From Anabaena sp. PCC 7108 (GTDB taxonomy: Bacteria; Cyanobacteriota; Cyanobacteriia; Cyanobacteriales; Nostocaceae), in NCBI RefSeq assembly GCF_000332135.1, contig NZ_KB235896.1, positions 4,022,356 through 4,086,355 on the forward strand: 64,000 nucleotides of DNA, read 5' to 3'. The translations under genes and the position numbers were made by a program. Shown here piece by piece: positions 1 through 12,700 of this stretch. Every line of letters begins with the position of its first letter. Within the stretch, counting starts at the first letter, position 1. The notes beneath the pieces are model-generated. The model did not search any database. It was given only the letters and a program-made list of their open reading frames with translations, and had not been told where the DNA came from.

Positions 1-1
1 G

Positions 2-259
2 GAATTGTGGTTAGCTCGTGATATTGTTACGGATAATCCTCTTCCTTGGCAGAAATCTCAGGGTCATTTGACCCCTGGAAGAGTTGCTCAATCTATGGGT
101 GGAGTTTTTGCGGCCATTGGTACTCCCGCCTCTGCACCCAAACCTCGCGGAAAGTCTCCTGGTTGGGAATCAGGAAAACAGCGTCACCGTAAAAACCCCT
201 GCCCCATTGTTAAAAAAACAGTAACACGACCACGTAAAGAACCATCAGTTACTGTTTAA
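2..259 (+). CDS. Transposase, C-terminal end (partial at window edge)
   Basis: The frame is already open at the window edge, so only the last 85 codons are present and the true start lies upstream. The visible part has the motif PWQKSQGHLTPGRVAQS, then KPRGKSPGW and a basic, proline-rich tail. This resembles the C-terminal end of a cyanobacterial DDE-type transposase family that ends in a PRGKSPG segment; that assignment is from memory of the family. A hairpin terminator follows 40 bp downstream, and the next gene fragment (a glycosyltransferase N-terminus on the other strand) is truncated, which fits an insertion event. Whether the element is intact cannot be seen. Confidence 0.7.
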   Translation, partial: ELWLARDIVTDNPLPWQKSQGHLTPGRVAQSMGGVFAAIGTPASAPKPRGKSPGWESGKQRHRKNPCPIVKKTVTRPRKEPSVTV

Positions 260-298
260 TACCTAAGATTATTCATAGTTTTACGAAGTCTCTGATTA

Positions 299-323
299 AC
301 TCAGCCCTCCTGAGTCTTTTTTC
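299..323 (+). terminator. Rho-independent terminator after the transposase
   Basis: Perfect 6-bp stem ACTCAG/CTGAGT with a five-base loop (CCCTC), followed by a C and a run of six T. It lies 40 bp after the transposase stop and before the glycosyltransferase remnant on the opposite strand. Confidence 0.6.
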
Positions 324-333
324 ATGCCTTAGT

Positions 334-507
334 CTAAACTCCAGTAACCCCTGAAAACGCTCTAACTATCTCTGGAGAATTATCCTCTGAACCATCATCC
401 ACAACAACAACTTCTGATGGAGGATCTTCTTGAGATAAAACAGATTCTAGAGTTTGACGAATCCATTTTTCTCCATTGAATAATGTGATAATAACGGCAA
501 CATCCAT
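334..507 (-). pseudogene. Family 2 glycosyltransferase, N-terminal remnant
   Basis: The reverse strand reads a 57-residue peptide starting MDVAVIITLFNGEKW and containing the nucleotide-sugar binding signature VVVVDDGSEDNS. This is the first beta-alpha-beta segment of a GT-A fold family 2 glycosyltransferase. Family members normally run to 250-330 residues; this one stops after about 57 at GVTGV, just where the transposase-associated DNA begins. It is best read as a gene whose 3' part was lost to the adjacent insertion. No function is expected. Confidence 0.7.
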
Positions 508-600
508 AGATTTATAAACGGTTTAATTTTATTCAGCAAAACCTGTATATCTTAACATTAATTGTCACTGCCAGGACTTATGCAACTAGCACATTAGAAA

Positions 601-657
601 GGTGCGTCAGACTGTATAAATCCAGTCAATAAGCAGATTTTTGATATCTGACGCACC
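601..657. repeat. Palindromic element with GGTGCGTCAGA arms
   Basis: Perfect 11-bp inverted arms, GGTGCGTCAGA at 601-611 and its complement at 647-657, separated by 35 bp. Shorter relatives with GGTGCGTTA arms occur at 19065-19090 and 43483-43509. It lies between gene remnants and encodes nothing. The flank at about 573 also carries an AGGACTTATGCA-like repeat end. Confidence 0.75.
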
Positions 658-741
658 CTACAATAGATTTTTGGTGTGACACGCAGCTTTAGTCATAACT
701 GACTAGTAGTCTGTCAAGAACTAATTGACGGGTAAATAAAT

Positions 742-805
742 CTTCCTTCTTCCTTCTTCCTTCTTCCTTCTTCCTTCTTCCTTCTTCCTTCTTCCTTCTT
801 CCTTC
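742..805. repeat. Heptanucleotide tandem repeat (CTTCCTT), about nine copies
   Basis: About nine consecutive perfect copies of the 7-bp unit CTTCCTT. Short tandem heptamers of this kind (STRRs) are well known in heterocystous cyanobacteria. The array runs into a GCGCTCTTTGCG segment, another common dispersed motif. Confidence 0.9.
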
Positions 806-924
806 GCGCTCTTTGCGTTCTTTGCGGTTAGTTACTTCTTTATCCGTCATTATGTATTTGACAGACCACTAGCTAGTAGGATTTGAGGAAAAGAAAACAG
901 AGAGATCGGTTGATAATTTTTTCA

Positions 925-965
925 TTGTAGAGACGATAATTTCTACTCATGGAACGTCTCTACAA
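925..965. repeat. Palindromic element with TTGTAGAGACG arms
   Basis: Perfect 11-bp inverted arms, TTGTAGAGACG at 925-935 and CGTCTCTACAA at 955-965. A sister copy with TAGAGACGTT arms is at 48566-48591. It lies about 50 bp past the 3' end of the NTRC gene and could fold as a hairpin in that transcript, but there is no T-run. Confidence 0.75.
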
Positions 966-1013
966 GAATTCTGGATAACGGATATTTAAACAAAAATCGA
1001 TGTTTAATGAAGT

Positions 1014-2372
1014 CTACAAATTACCCTCTATCAATTGTCGATATTCGCTTTTTTGCTTCACCCCTTTAACTTCCTTCACTAGTTCTTGATTTTTAAATAG
1101 TTGCACCGTCGGTGTGCCGGTAACTCCAGCATTTTCAGCAATATCTCTATCTTTGTCAATGTCGATTTCGACAAAATGGATTCTACCGTCAAATTCATCA
1201 ACCACTTTATTTAAAATAGGTTTGAGTGTATGGCAAGGACCACAACCAGGAGATACATATTTGACCAACATCAAGCGATCGCTCTCATGGAATAATTTCC
1301 TTAAGGCATAACCACCTTCATGGCGTGTTGTTTTCAAATTAAACTCCGCTGCTGTTTCTGTTTTTTTATCTTCTGGTTGGGCTTCCAATTCCTGACTCTG
1401 GATTTGATGAAACTCTTGAATTAAACCTTTCCCAGATAACCACCGTTCCGCTAACATCGCCGCCATACAACCAGTACCCGCCGCCGTAATAGCTTGGCGA
1501 AATTCATGGTCTTGCACATCACCAGCAGCAAATACCCCATCTATACTAGTCTCTACGCCACCATCTTTAGTAATAATGTACCCCACCTCATCCAATTGTA
1601 ATTGCCCTTGAAATAAGCTAGTATTGGGCTGATGACCAATGGCGTAAAATAAACCCTTGGCAGGTAATTCGCTCACTTCCCCAGTTTGATTATTGCGGAC
1701 TTTCACCCCAGCCATCTGACCATTTCCAAAGACATCCACAGCCTCTGTGTGCCAGTGTACTTGAATTTTCGGATTACTCAAAACCCGGTCTTGCATTGCT
1801 TTAGAAGCCCGCATTTTTTCCGAACGCACCAGCAAATTCACCTGATCTCCATACTTAGTTAAATAAATTGCCTCTTCCGCTGCTGAATCACCTGCACCAA
1901 TTACAACTAACTCTGCACCACGAAAAATTGGAGTTGCACCATCACAAATTGCACAAGCAGAAATTCCCCGACTCCAAAATTCATGTTCGCTAGGTAAACC
2001 CAACCGCTTGGCTGTTGCACCAGTAGCAATTACCAAGCTATGCGCCTTTACTTCCCTTTCTTGGGAACGGATAATAAAAGGGCGCTGACTCAAATCAACT
2101 GAGATCACATCTTCCGTATATAATTGCGCCCCCCACCGTTCCGCCTGGGCTTTCATATTATCCATCAGTTCCGGCCCGGTAATACCTTGGGGAAAGCCGG
2201 GAAAGTTCTCAACTTCTGTCGTTGTCATCAATTGTCCACCCGGTAAACCTCCAGCTTGGAACCCTTCAAAGACAACAGGTTTTAAATTAGCACGTCCTGC
2301 ATATATAGCCGCCGTATATCCTGCTGGACCAGAACCGATAATTACCAAGTTTTCTACTGTAGGTTTAATCAT
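1014..2372 (-). CDS. NADPH-thioredoxin reductase with fused thioredoxin (NTRC)
   Basis: A 452-residue fusion of an NADPH-dependent thioredoxin reductase and a thioredoxin. It uses NADPH to reduce its own thioredoxin domain, which in plants and cyanobacteria serves 2-Cys peroxiredoxins. Visible motifs are the FAD-binding GSGPAG (residues 13-18), redox pair CAIC (140-143), NADPH-binding GAGDSA (159-164) and a C-terminal thioredoxin with CGPC (377-380). The two parts are joined by a Q/E-rich linker around residues 325-345. Length matches NTRC proteins. It is transcribed divergently from apcE across a 308-bp gap. Calling it NTRC rather than a plain TrxB rests on the fused CGPC domain. Confidence 0.95.
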   Translation of the reverse strand: MIKPTVENLVIIGSGPAGYTAAIYAGRANLKPVVFEGFQAGGLPGGQLMTTTEVENFPGFPQGITGPELMDNMKAQAERWGAQLYTEDVISVDLSQRPFIIRSQEREVKAHSLVIATGATAKRLGLPSEHEFWSRGISACAICDGATPIFRGAELVVIGAGDSAAEEAIYLTKYGDQVNLLVRSEKMRASKAMQDRVLSNPKIQVHWHTEAVDVFGNGQMAGVKVRNNQTGEVSELPAKGLFYAIGHQPNTSLFQGQLQLDEVGYIITKDGGVETSIDGVFAAGDVQDHEFRQAITAAGTGCMAAMLAERWLSGKGLIQEFHQIQSQELEAQPEDKKTETAAEFNLKTTRHEGGYALRKLFHESDRLMLVKYVSPGCGPCHTLKPILNKVVDEFDGRIHFVEIDIDKDRDIAENAGVTGTPTVQLFKNQELVKEVKGVKQKSEYRQLIEGNL

Positions 2373-6076
<3,704 letters not shown>

Positions 6077-6423
6077 GCAACAGGTGACAGGTGACAGAAG
6101 AAGCAGAGGGGCAGAGGGCAGGGTGCAGGGGAGAAGTATTTTCCCCCTTGCTCCCTGCTTCCTGCTACCTTTCCTTTTTTCTGTTCCCTGTTCCCTCAGA
6201 ATGAGCAAATCTGAAAATTAATATTACAAAGTGTTAAGAGCAGCAATAAATGCTCAACATAATGCCGGACAATGTTTTGCGGAAGGTAGTTGAGTTTTCA
6301 GCCTTATCTAGTTGTATCGAGTCTATCTGACTCGCAATGTGTATAAGATAGAAAAACGCTATCAACCAATTAAAGTCTTACCAGTTTCAAAGCTGGTGTC
6401 ATTAGTTTTGGAGGAATCCATTA
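6077..6423. other. apcE-apcA intergenic region with a purine-rich stem-loop
   Basis: Just after apcE lies a purine-rich tract (GGTGACAGGTGACAG, then GCAGAGG units) and an imperfect stem-loop whose outer arms GCAGGG (6118-6123) and CCCTGC (6153-6158) could act as a processing or termination signal. The rest (about 6200-6420) is AT-rich leader for apcA, with GGAGG immediately before the apcA start. The apcA promoter is presumably here, but I cannot place it. Confidence 0.5.
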
Positions 6424-6909
6424 ATGAGTATCGTCACGAAAGCCATCGTGAATGCTGATGCAGAAGCTCGCTACCTCAGCCCCGGTGAATTAGATAGAAT
6501 CAAAGGTTTTGTTGCTGGTGGCGCACAACGTCTCCGCATCGCTCAAGTATTGACCGAAAACCGCGAGCGCATTGTTAAAGGTGCTGGCGACCAACTATTC
6601 CAAAAACGTCCTGATGTTGTTTCCCCCGGTGGTAACGCTTACGGTCAAGAAATGACAGCTACCTGCCTGCGTGACCTTGACTACTACCTCCGTCTCGTTA
6701 CCTACGGAATCGTTTCTGGTGATGTTACCCCCATCGAAGAAATCGGTATCGTTGGTGTACGCGAAATGTACAAATCTTTGGGTACTCCCATTGATGCAGT
6801 TGCTGGTGGCGTTGCCGCTATGAAGAACGTTGCTGCTACTCTGTTGTCTTCTGAAGACGCTGGTGAAGCTGGTTCTTACTTCGACTACGTTGTTGGTGCA
6901 ATGCAGTAG
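6424..6909 (+). CDS. apcA: Allophycocyanin alpha subunit
   Basis: A 161-residue core biliprotein that pairs with ApcB to form the trimers of the phycobilisome core. The globin-like fold is evident from the pattern [13 protein letters not shown] and the chromophore segment [12 protein letters not shown], with Cys81 as the phycocyanobilin attachment site. Length is exactly that of the family. A GGAGG Shine-Dalgarno lies just upstream of the ATG. It is 68 bp ahead of apcB on the same strand, so the two are very probably co-transcribed. Synonymous codon use is strongly C-biased, as expected for a highly expressed gene. Confidence 0.99.
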   Translation: MSIVTKAIVNADAEARYLSPGELDRIKGFVAGGAQRLRIAQVLTENRERIVKGAGDQLFQKRPDVVSPGGNAYGQEMTATCLRDLDYYLRLVTYGIVSGDVTPIEEIGIVGVREMYKSLGTPIDAVAGGVAAMKNVAATLLSSEDAGEAGSYFDYVVGAMQ

Positions 6910-6977
6910 GTTTTAGCTGTTTAAGAAGCTCAAACTAAAACTGTGGCAATAAGGTTGGAAATAAGGAAAAAACAACA

Positions 6978-7463
6978 ATGCAAGACGCAATTACCTCCGT
7001 TATCAATTCTTCAGACGTTCAAGGTAAGTACCTTGATACCGCTGCTCTCGAAAAGCTAAAAGGCTACTTCGCTACTGGTGAACTGCGCGTTCGTGCGGCT
7101 CAAACCATCAGTGCTAACGCTGCTGCGATCGTTAAAGAAGCTGTAGCTAAGTCCTTGTTGTACTCTGACATCACCCGTCCCGGTGGTAATATGTACACCA
7201 CTCGTCGTTACGCAGCTTGTATCCGTGACTTGGATTACTACTTGCGTTATTCTACCTACGCTATGTTGGCTGGCGATGCATCCATTTTGGATGAGCGTGT
7301 ATTGAACGGTTTGAAAGAAACTTACAACTCCTTGGGAGTACCCGTAGGCGCTACCGTTCAAGCTATCGGCTCTATGAAGGAAGTAACCGCTAGTTTGGTT
7401 GGTCCTGACGCTGGTAAAGAAATGGGCGTTTACTTCGACTATATCTCCTCTGGCTTGAGCTAG
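6978..7463 (+). CDS. apcB: Allophycocyanin beta subunit
   Basis: A 161-residue partner of ApcA. Cys81 in [12 protein letters not shown] is the bilin attachment site, and Asn70-71 in PGGNMY is the region of the conserved gamma-N-methylasparagine of beta-type subunits. Length and sequence fit ApcB throughout. It follows apcA by 68 bp and precedes apcC by 218 bp. That gap contains a weak GCAC/GTGC stem with an imperfect T-rich tail near 7472-7504, which could attenuate reading into apcC, plus a 12-bp palindrome CAATCATGATTG at 7517-7528. Confidence 0.99.
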   Translation: MQDAITSVINSSDVQGKYLDTAALEKLKGYFATGELRVRAAQTISANAAAIVKEAVAKSLLYSDITRPGGNMYTTRRYAACIRDLDYYLRYSTYAMLAGDASILDERVLNGLKETYNSLGVPVGATVQAIGSMKEVTASLVGPDAGKEMGVYFDYISSGLS

Positions 7464-7681
7464 GAGTTACGTTTGCACTTAGTAATTTAGGTGCGGCTTT
7501 ATTAAGGTCTGGAGATCAATCATGATTGCTAGAAGGTTCTCTTGCTAATTGATTGTAAGTGTTATCAGTCTAGTATTGATGGTTGATTCCCAGCCTTGGA
7601 AAGATTAATTAAAGATTTGCACTCAAGATTTTTGAGATAAAAATAAAGTTTCGCCAAACAATATCAGGAGATTTCAAGAAT

Positions 7682-7888
7682 ATGTCCCGGTTGTTTAAAA
7701 TCACTGCTTGTGTTCCTAGTCTAACTCGTACTCGCACCCAACGCGAATTACAAAATACTTACTTTACTAAGTTAGTTCCTTATGAAAACTGGTTCCGTGA
7801 ACAACAACGGATTCAAAAAATGGGTGGCAAAATTGTTAAAGTGGAATTGGCAACTGGTAAACAAGGTATGAATACTGGTTTGTCTTAA
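7682..7888 (+). CDS. apcC: Phycobilisome 7.8 kDa core linker ApcC
   Basis: A 68-residue basic linker that caps or stabilises the allophycocyanin trimers of the core cylinders. The start MSRLFKITACVPS and the conserved RTQRELQNTYFTKLV are diagnostic of the CpcD/ApcC small linker family. Length is normal. An AGGAG-type ribosome binding site precedes the ATG, and a strong terminator lies 37 bp after the stop, closing the apc cluster. Confidence 0.97.
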   Translation: MSRLFKITACVPSLTRTRTQRELQNTYFTKLVPYENWFREQQRIQKMGGKIVKVELATGKQGMNTGLS

Positions 7889-7924
7889 ATTGCTATCAAC
7901 CAAAAATTATTTGATTTAATGCTT

Positions 7925-7950
7925 AAGAGGCCTAAAAAGACCTCTTTTTT
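7925..7950 (+). terminator. Rho-independent terminator of the apc cluster
   Basis: Perfect stem AAGAGG/CCTCTT with a ten-base loop, running straight into a T-run. It is placed 37 bp after the apcC stop. Confidence 0.85.
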
Positions 7951-7973
7951 ATTGATGTGTTGATACTAGGGTT

Positions 7974-7989
7974 GAGGGCTAAAGCCCTC
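7974..7989. repeat. Short palindrome GAGGGCTAAAGCCCTC
   Basis: Perfect 7-bp arms around two A bases. The same core (GGGCTAAAGCCC followed by TACTAC or CACTAC) recurs in the duplicated block at 48602-48813, so it is a dispersed small repeat. It lies between the convergent apcC and murQ genes. Confidence 0.7.
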
Positions 7990-8060
7990 ACTACAAAAGT
8001 TTAATGATTGAGGTTGCTATATTTTAGTTACTTATCAAAAAAAACCTCCGCATCTCTTCT

Positions 8061-8990
8061 TCAATCGGTTGGCTTTTGTTGTTTATAACTGTCAACAGCA
8101 GCCCGAAGATTACCCTGTTGTGCAGCTAAGAGTTGTTCACCCGTTTCCTTATCTAAATCAGTCCAGTGCATTAACAGCGCTAACTTCACCCATTTGCCAC
8201 TACGTTCCAGTAAGAAACCAGCTGCTTCTCGACTTAAACCAGTGAAATCTTGTAAAATTCGTAGAGCGCGATCGCGTAATTTTTGGTTGGTGACGGCGAC
8301 ATCTACCATGCGATTACCATAAACTTTACCTAGCTTCACCATGACCCCCGTAGAGAGAATATTTAAAGCTAGTTTAGTGACAGTACCAGCTTTGAGGCGG
8401 GTAGAACCAGCGAGAATTTCTGGGCCAGTTAACAGACGAATGTCAATATCTGCATCAAAATCTACTTGTTCAGCAGGAACACAGGCCATAAAAATAGTCA
8501 TTGCCCCCCGTTGACGGGCAGCATTTAATGCCCCGTGAACATAAGGAGTTGTACCTCCAGCAGTGATACCGACTACTACATCCAATTGGGTGATTTGTCG
8601 TTGAGCGATCGCACTTTCTCCATCTTCTGCCCGGTCTTCTAAATCTTCGGAACTCCTTACTAGTGCGCCAGCACCACCAGCGATAATACCCTGTACCAAC
8701 TCTGGAGGCGTGCAGAAAGTAGGTGGACACTCAGCCGCATCTAATACACCTAATCTCCCACTTGTCCCCGCACCAATATAAAATAAACGTCCGCCTTCAT
8801 GAAGCCGATCTGCTGTGCGTTCAATAGCTGCTGCTAACTGAATTTTAGCGGCTGCGATCGCGGCTATTGCCTTTTGGTCTTCGTTATTAAATAACTCCAC
8901 CAATTCTAGAGAGCTAAGTTGGTCTAAATTCAGACTATTGGGATTTACCTGTTCCGTCAGGAGATGCCCGCGTTCCTGCAAGTTTGTCAT
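8061..8990 (-). CDS. murQ: N-acetylmuramic acid 6-phosphate etherase
   Basis: A 309-residue cytoplasmic lyase that splits the D-lactyl ether of MurNAc-6-phosphate to give GlcNAc-6-phosphate in peptidoglycan recycling. The SIS sugar-phosphate domain shows GAGTSGRLGVLDAAE, followed by GITAGGTTPYV and the C-terminal GNRMVDVAVTNQKL, all characteristic of MurQ. Length is as usual (about 300). A DUF3110 gene lies 63 bp upstream on the same strand, separated by heptamer-like repeat DNA. No murP transporter or anhMurNAc kinase is adjacent. Confidence 0.96.
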   Translation of the reverse strand: MTNLQERGHLLTEQVNPNSLNLDQLSSLELVELFNNEDQKAIAAIAAAKIQLAAAIERTADRLHEGGRLFYIGAGTSGRLGVLDAAECPPTFCTPPELVQGIIAGGAGALVRSSEDLEDRAEDGESAIAQRQITQLDVVVGITAGGTTPYVHGALNAARQRGAMTIFMACVPAEQVDFDADIDIRLLTGPEILAGSTRLKAGTVTKLALNILSTGVMVKLGKVYGNRMVDVAVTNQKLRDRALRILQDFTGLSREAAGFLLERSGKWVKLALLMHWTDLDKETGEQLLAAQQGNLRAAVDSYKQQKPTD

Positions 8991-9053
8991 TTTTTACTTG
9001 TCCTGTGTCAGTTGTCAGTGGCCAGTTGTCATTTACCAATGACTAATGACTAA

Positions 9054-9500
9054 TTACAATAACCCTTCTAGTCGGCGACGAATGCTGTCTAAATCAGAAT
9101 CAGGTGTATCCTGTGCTGCGGTAGCAGATGGATTGGGGTAGAAGGAATCTTCATCAGTATCCACTGTTTCGTTCTCCGGTTGCCAGTCGGTTTGTTCGAC
9201 ATTTACTTCTGGTGGAGTGACTACCAAATTACTATTTTCTGGAATCAGTTCCCAGTCATAATCAGCACTTGCACAAAATTCCTGAATCTCCTCAGCATTC
9301 ATCACCTCGACTGTTGGTGAGGCAAAATCCTGTGCTTCTAACATCAGAGCATAGCGTGTCGCGTCATCTTCTGACTCAAACATGAGAATTTTATTGCGTC
9401 CTGCCCCTGACAGCCCCGCTTCAGGATTACTAGTCCAAACTGTGTGAATCCCCTCGTTATCAGTCCCGACATTGAAAATTAATACAAAAACACGCATCAT
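9054..9500 (-). CDS. DUF3110 domain protein
   Basis: A 148-residue soluble protein. The N-terminal half (RVFVLIFNVGTDNEGIHTV ... MFESEDDATRYALMLEAQDF) matches the DUF3110 family found in cyanobacteria and plastids, whose function is unknown. The C-terminal half is acidic and low in complexity, ending in a short helix LDSIRRRLEGLL. Two consecutive ATG codons open the gene, so the start could be the second. It lies upstream of murQ on the same strand; the link is probably only positional. Confidence 0.8.
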   Translation of the reverse strand: MMRVFVLIFNVGTDNEGIHTVWTSNPEAGLSGAGRNKILMFESEDDATRYALMLEAQDFASPTVEVMNAEEIQEFCASADYDWELIPENSNLVVTPPEVNVEQTDWQPENETVDTDEDSFYPNPSATAAQDTPDSDLDSIRRRLEGLL

Positions 9501-9567
9501 TCAGCCTTTAATCTCAAGTTTATATTATTCCCATTAAATCAGTAAGCAACACCAACCTAAAGGTGCT

Positions 9568-9592
9568 GGGCTTTAGCTCAGTTGATCAGCAC
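9568..9592 (+). other. tRNA-like 5' half fragment (not a tRNA gene)
   Basis: The sequence GGGCTTTAGCTCAGTTGATC looks like the acceptor strand and D-arm of a tRNA, but no anticodon arm, T-arm (GGTTCGA) or matching 3' acceptor strand follows within 100 bp. It may be a tRNA fragment or coincidence. It lies in the 210-bp region between the divergent DUF3110 and tamB genes. Confidence 0.25.
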
Positions 9593-9710
9593 ATAAATAA
9601 GTAACAGGAAACTAAATATCTGGATACTGGAAGTTGCATAGTTGTTAAATATAGTGTAGTTATTAAGAGTCGGTTGTTAGCGACATCCGGCAATTTAAGA
9701 TTTAAAACCT

Positions 9711-12700
9711 ATGTCTAACTCTACCAATCAAGATTCTCATCCTCCGATCAATAACCCTAAGCATCTGTGGTTGATCATATTGAGTCGTAGTGGCCTTGCT
9801 TTAGGAGCATTGTTGCTGCTGGGAATTATCGTCGGTATCTGGCGGTTGCGGGATTTTGTGCAAACTGAGTTAGCACCATTGGCAGAGAAAAATCTTACCT
9901 CTACCCTCAACCGTCCAGTTAAACTTGGACAAGTAAAAGAATTTTCTCTGATGGGGGTAAAATTTGCCGCTTCGGAGATTCCTCCTACATCTACGGATTC
10001 AGATCGGGCGACTATAGAAGCAGTAGAAGCAGGTTTTGACATCTGGCAATTAATTGTTAACCGCCATCTGAAACTGGATGTCACTTTAATTAACCCAGAT
10101 GTGTATATTCAACAAGATCAGCAAGGTCGCTGGATTACCACTAAGATAGCCCCAGGCGGCAAAAGTGGTCTAATTAAAACTGATTTAGATAAATTGCGCT
10201 TTCGTAATGGCAGGATTGTATTGTTGGCGCATCACGGCAGAATAAAAGAGGCAAAAGGGCAAGCATCAATGCCCCAGTCCTCAGCCCCTGTAGTATTTTC
10301 AGGACTAAATGGAACTTCCCAACTGGTAGAGAATAACCGCCTGATTAAGTTTGAGTTAGCGGGAAAACCAGACAATGGTGGCAGCATTTTCCTTCAGGGA
10401 AATATCCGCGCCCAAGCAAGTTTAGAAGGTAAGTTAAAGCTGCAAACCCAAGATTTATTGGCCGCAGATATTACTAATTTGATTAAGTTACCACTGACTT
10501 TACAAGCTGGTCGGGTCAATGGTGATTTGCAAATTCAATTGATACCAGACAAGGAAACTTTATTAGATGGTACTGCTGCTTTGCAAAACGTGACCATACA
10601 ACTAGCAAAAGTACCACAACTGTTAAAAAATACTCAGGGTAATATCACCTTTAAAGGACTGGCAATACAGTTAGATAATGATGTAATTACTAGCTACGGA
10701 CAAATTCCCTTGGTGGCTAGAGGTGTGATTGACCGAGAAAAGGGTTTTCAGTTGCAAGGGCGTGTGAATGCGGTGAGTGTATCCAAAGCCCTGGAAACTC
10801 TCAAGGTTAAATCACCTTTACCTGTGAGTGGAGTAGTCAAAGCAGATTTGCAGATAGTTGGAGATATATCTAAACCTGTTCTTTCCGGGACTGTTTCTAA
10901 TCTGAAAACTGCCCAAATTGATAAAGTTGATTTTCGGAAAGTTAGTAGTAAGTTTGAGCTTTCGACTTTTGACTCTCTGATTACTCTCAAGGATATTCAA
11001 GGTCAATCTACATTGGGAGGAGAGATTAGAGGTGGGGGAACTATCCAACTTGGTAAAACGCCACAAATAAATGTTAATTTTACTGCCAAGAATATTCCAG
11101 GGGATGCGATCGCTAAACTCTACAATATTACTTCAGGATTTCCCATCGGCAATGTCTCCGCCACAGCCGCACTCACTGGTGCAACTGATCAAGTCCAAAC
11201 TCTAGTTAAATGGCAAGCACCAAAGGCTAAATATGCCGCTACTGGTGAAACTATTATCAATCCAAACCGCACAGTTACTTTTCGTGATGTGGCTGTTAAT
11301 GTTGGTGGTGGTATAGTCCGGGGTTATGGTAATTACGATTCCCAAGGTTGGCAAGCTGTAACTCAAGCCTCTGGTGTGAAATTAACACCATTTCTGAACA
11401 AAGAGCAACTAGAAAATATCTCTTTGGGAGGGGCAGCATTTAACGGTCGTTTACTGCTATCGGGAACTTCAGGACCATTTAAACTGACTAATATTCGCCC
11501 AGAGGGTGCAGGTGTTGACATTGCTGGAGGGAGAATTGCTATTTCTCGTCTGCAATTGCAAGACCAAAATTTTATTGCTGAATTAACAGGCCGAGGTGTA
11601 CGTTTAGGGCAAATATTAAAACAGTCTCTCCCCATTTTAAATAACCCATTGGCAGGTAAGTTCACGATTGCAGGGAATACAGAAAATTTCAGCCTCAAGA
11701 CTTTGGGTGGTGTGGGTGAAGGTAGCCTCACGGTTGGTAATGGGACAATTACAGCTAAAAATATTCAACTTAGTAATGGTCGCTATCAAACACAACTTAA
11801 AGTTGAAAATGTACCCTTACAGTCATTACCAGCGGTTCCACCCCAATTAAACGGTAGATTAGCAGGTCAGTTTAATGTTGCTGGTTCCCTTGAATCTTTT
11901 CAACCGCAAACTATTCAAGCGAATGGTCAAGCCCGGCTAAATCTGGCAGGGGGAACAGTTACAGCCTCTAATATCCAAGTTGCTAATAATCGTTATCAAG
12001 GGATTATTACTGGATTGGGTGTGAACTTAAATCGCTTGAATAAGCAGTTACAAGGTCAATTTGCGGGTCAGTTACAAGTGGCTGGCATTTTCGGATCTGC
12101 TAAATTAGCTGATGTGCGTGCTGCTGGTCAGGTGCAGTTTAGTCAAGGTATTGGTGGGATTAATTCACCACTCAATGCAGCTATTAGTTGGAATGGTCAG
12201 CAACTGACAATTCCTCAAGCTAGAACTCCGAATTTGAATGCCAGTGGTTATATATTAGCCAATGCTCAACAACCGGGTCTACCGGAAATTACGCAGTTAA
12301 ATCTCAACGTCCAAGCACAGAATTTTGATCTGCAAAAACTACCTTTGAAGTTTCCTAATGCTGTAAATGTAGCTGGGAAAGTGGACTTTAGAGGACAGGT
12401 GACAGGGAAATTGACAGCACCTAATGTCGTTGGTGTGCTGGGGTTACGAAATTTGGCAGTACAAAAATTTGCTTTTGAGCCGCTGTTATCTGGTAAAATC
12501 AACTTGTTCCAAGGGCGGGGGTTAAACTTGGATTTAGCCGGGAAAAGCGATCGCTTGGCTTTGAACTTCAACAGCAACAATAGCCCGAATACCTTTGCTA
12601 TCAAGTGGCAGGAAGCATTAGCCACAGGTCAAGCGACAGGAGATAATTGGGCAGTTAAAGTCGGAAATTTCCCTTTACAAGCCTTAAATATACGTTTACC

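Noticed and set aside
9568-9592. tRNA-like sequence (GGGCTTTAGCTCAGTTGATC)
   Set aside because: Only a 5' half resembles a tRNA; no anticodon arm, T-loop or 3' acceptor partner follows.
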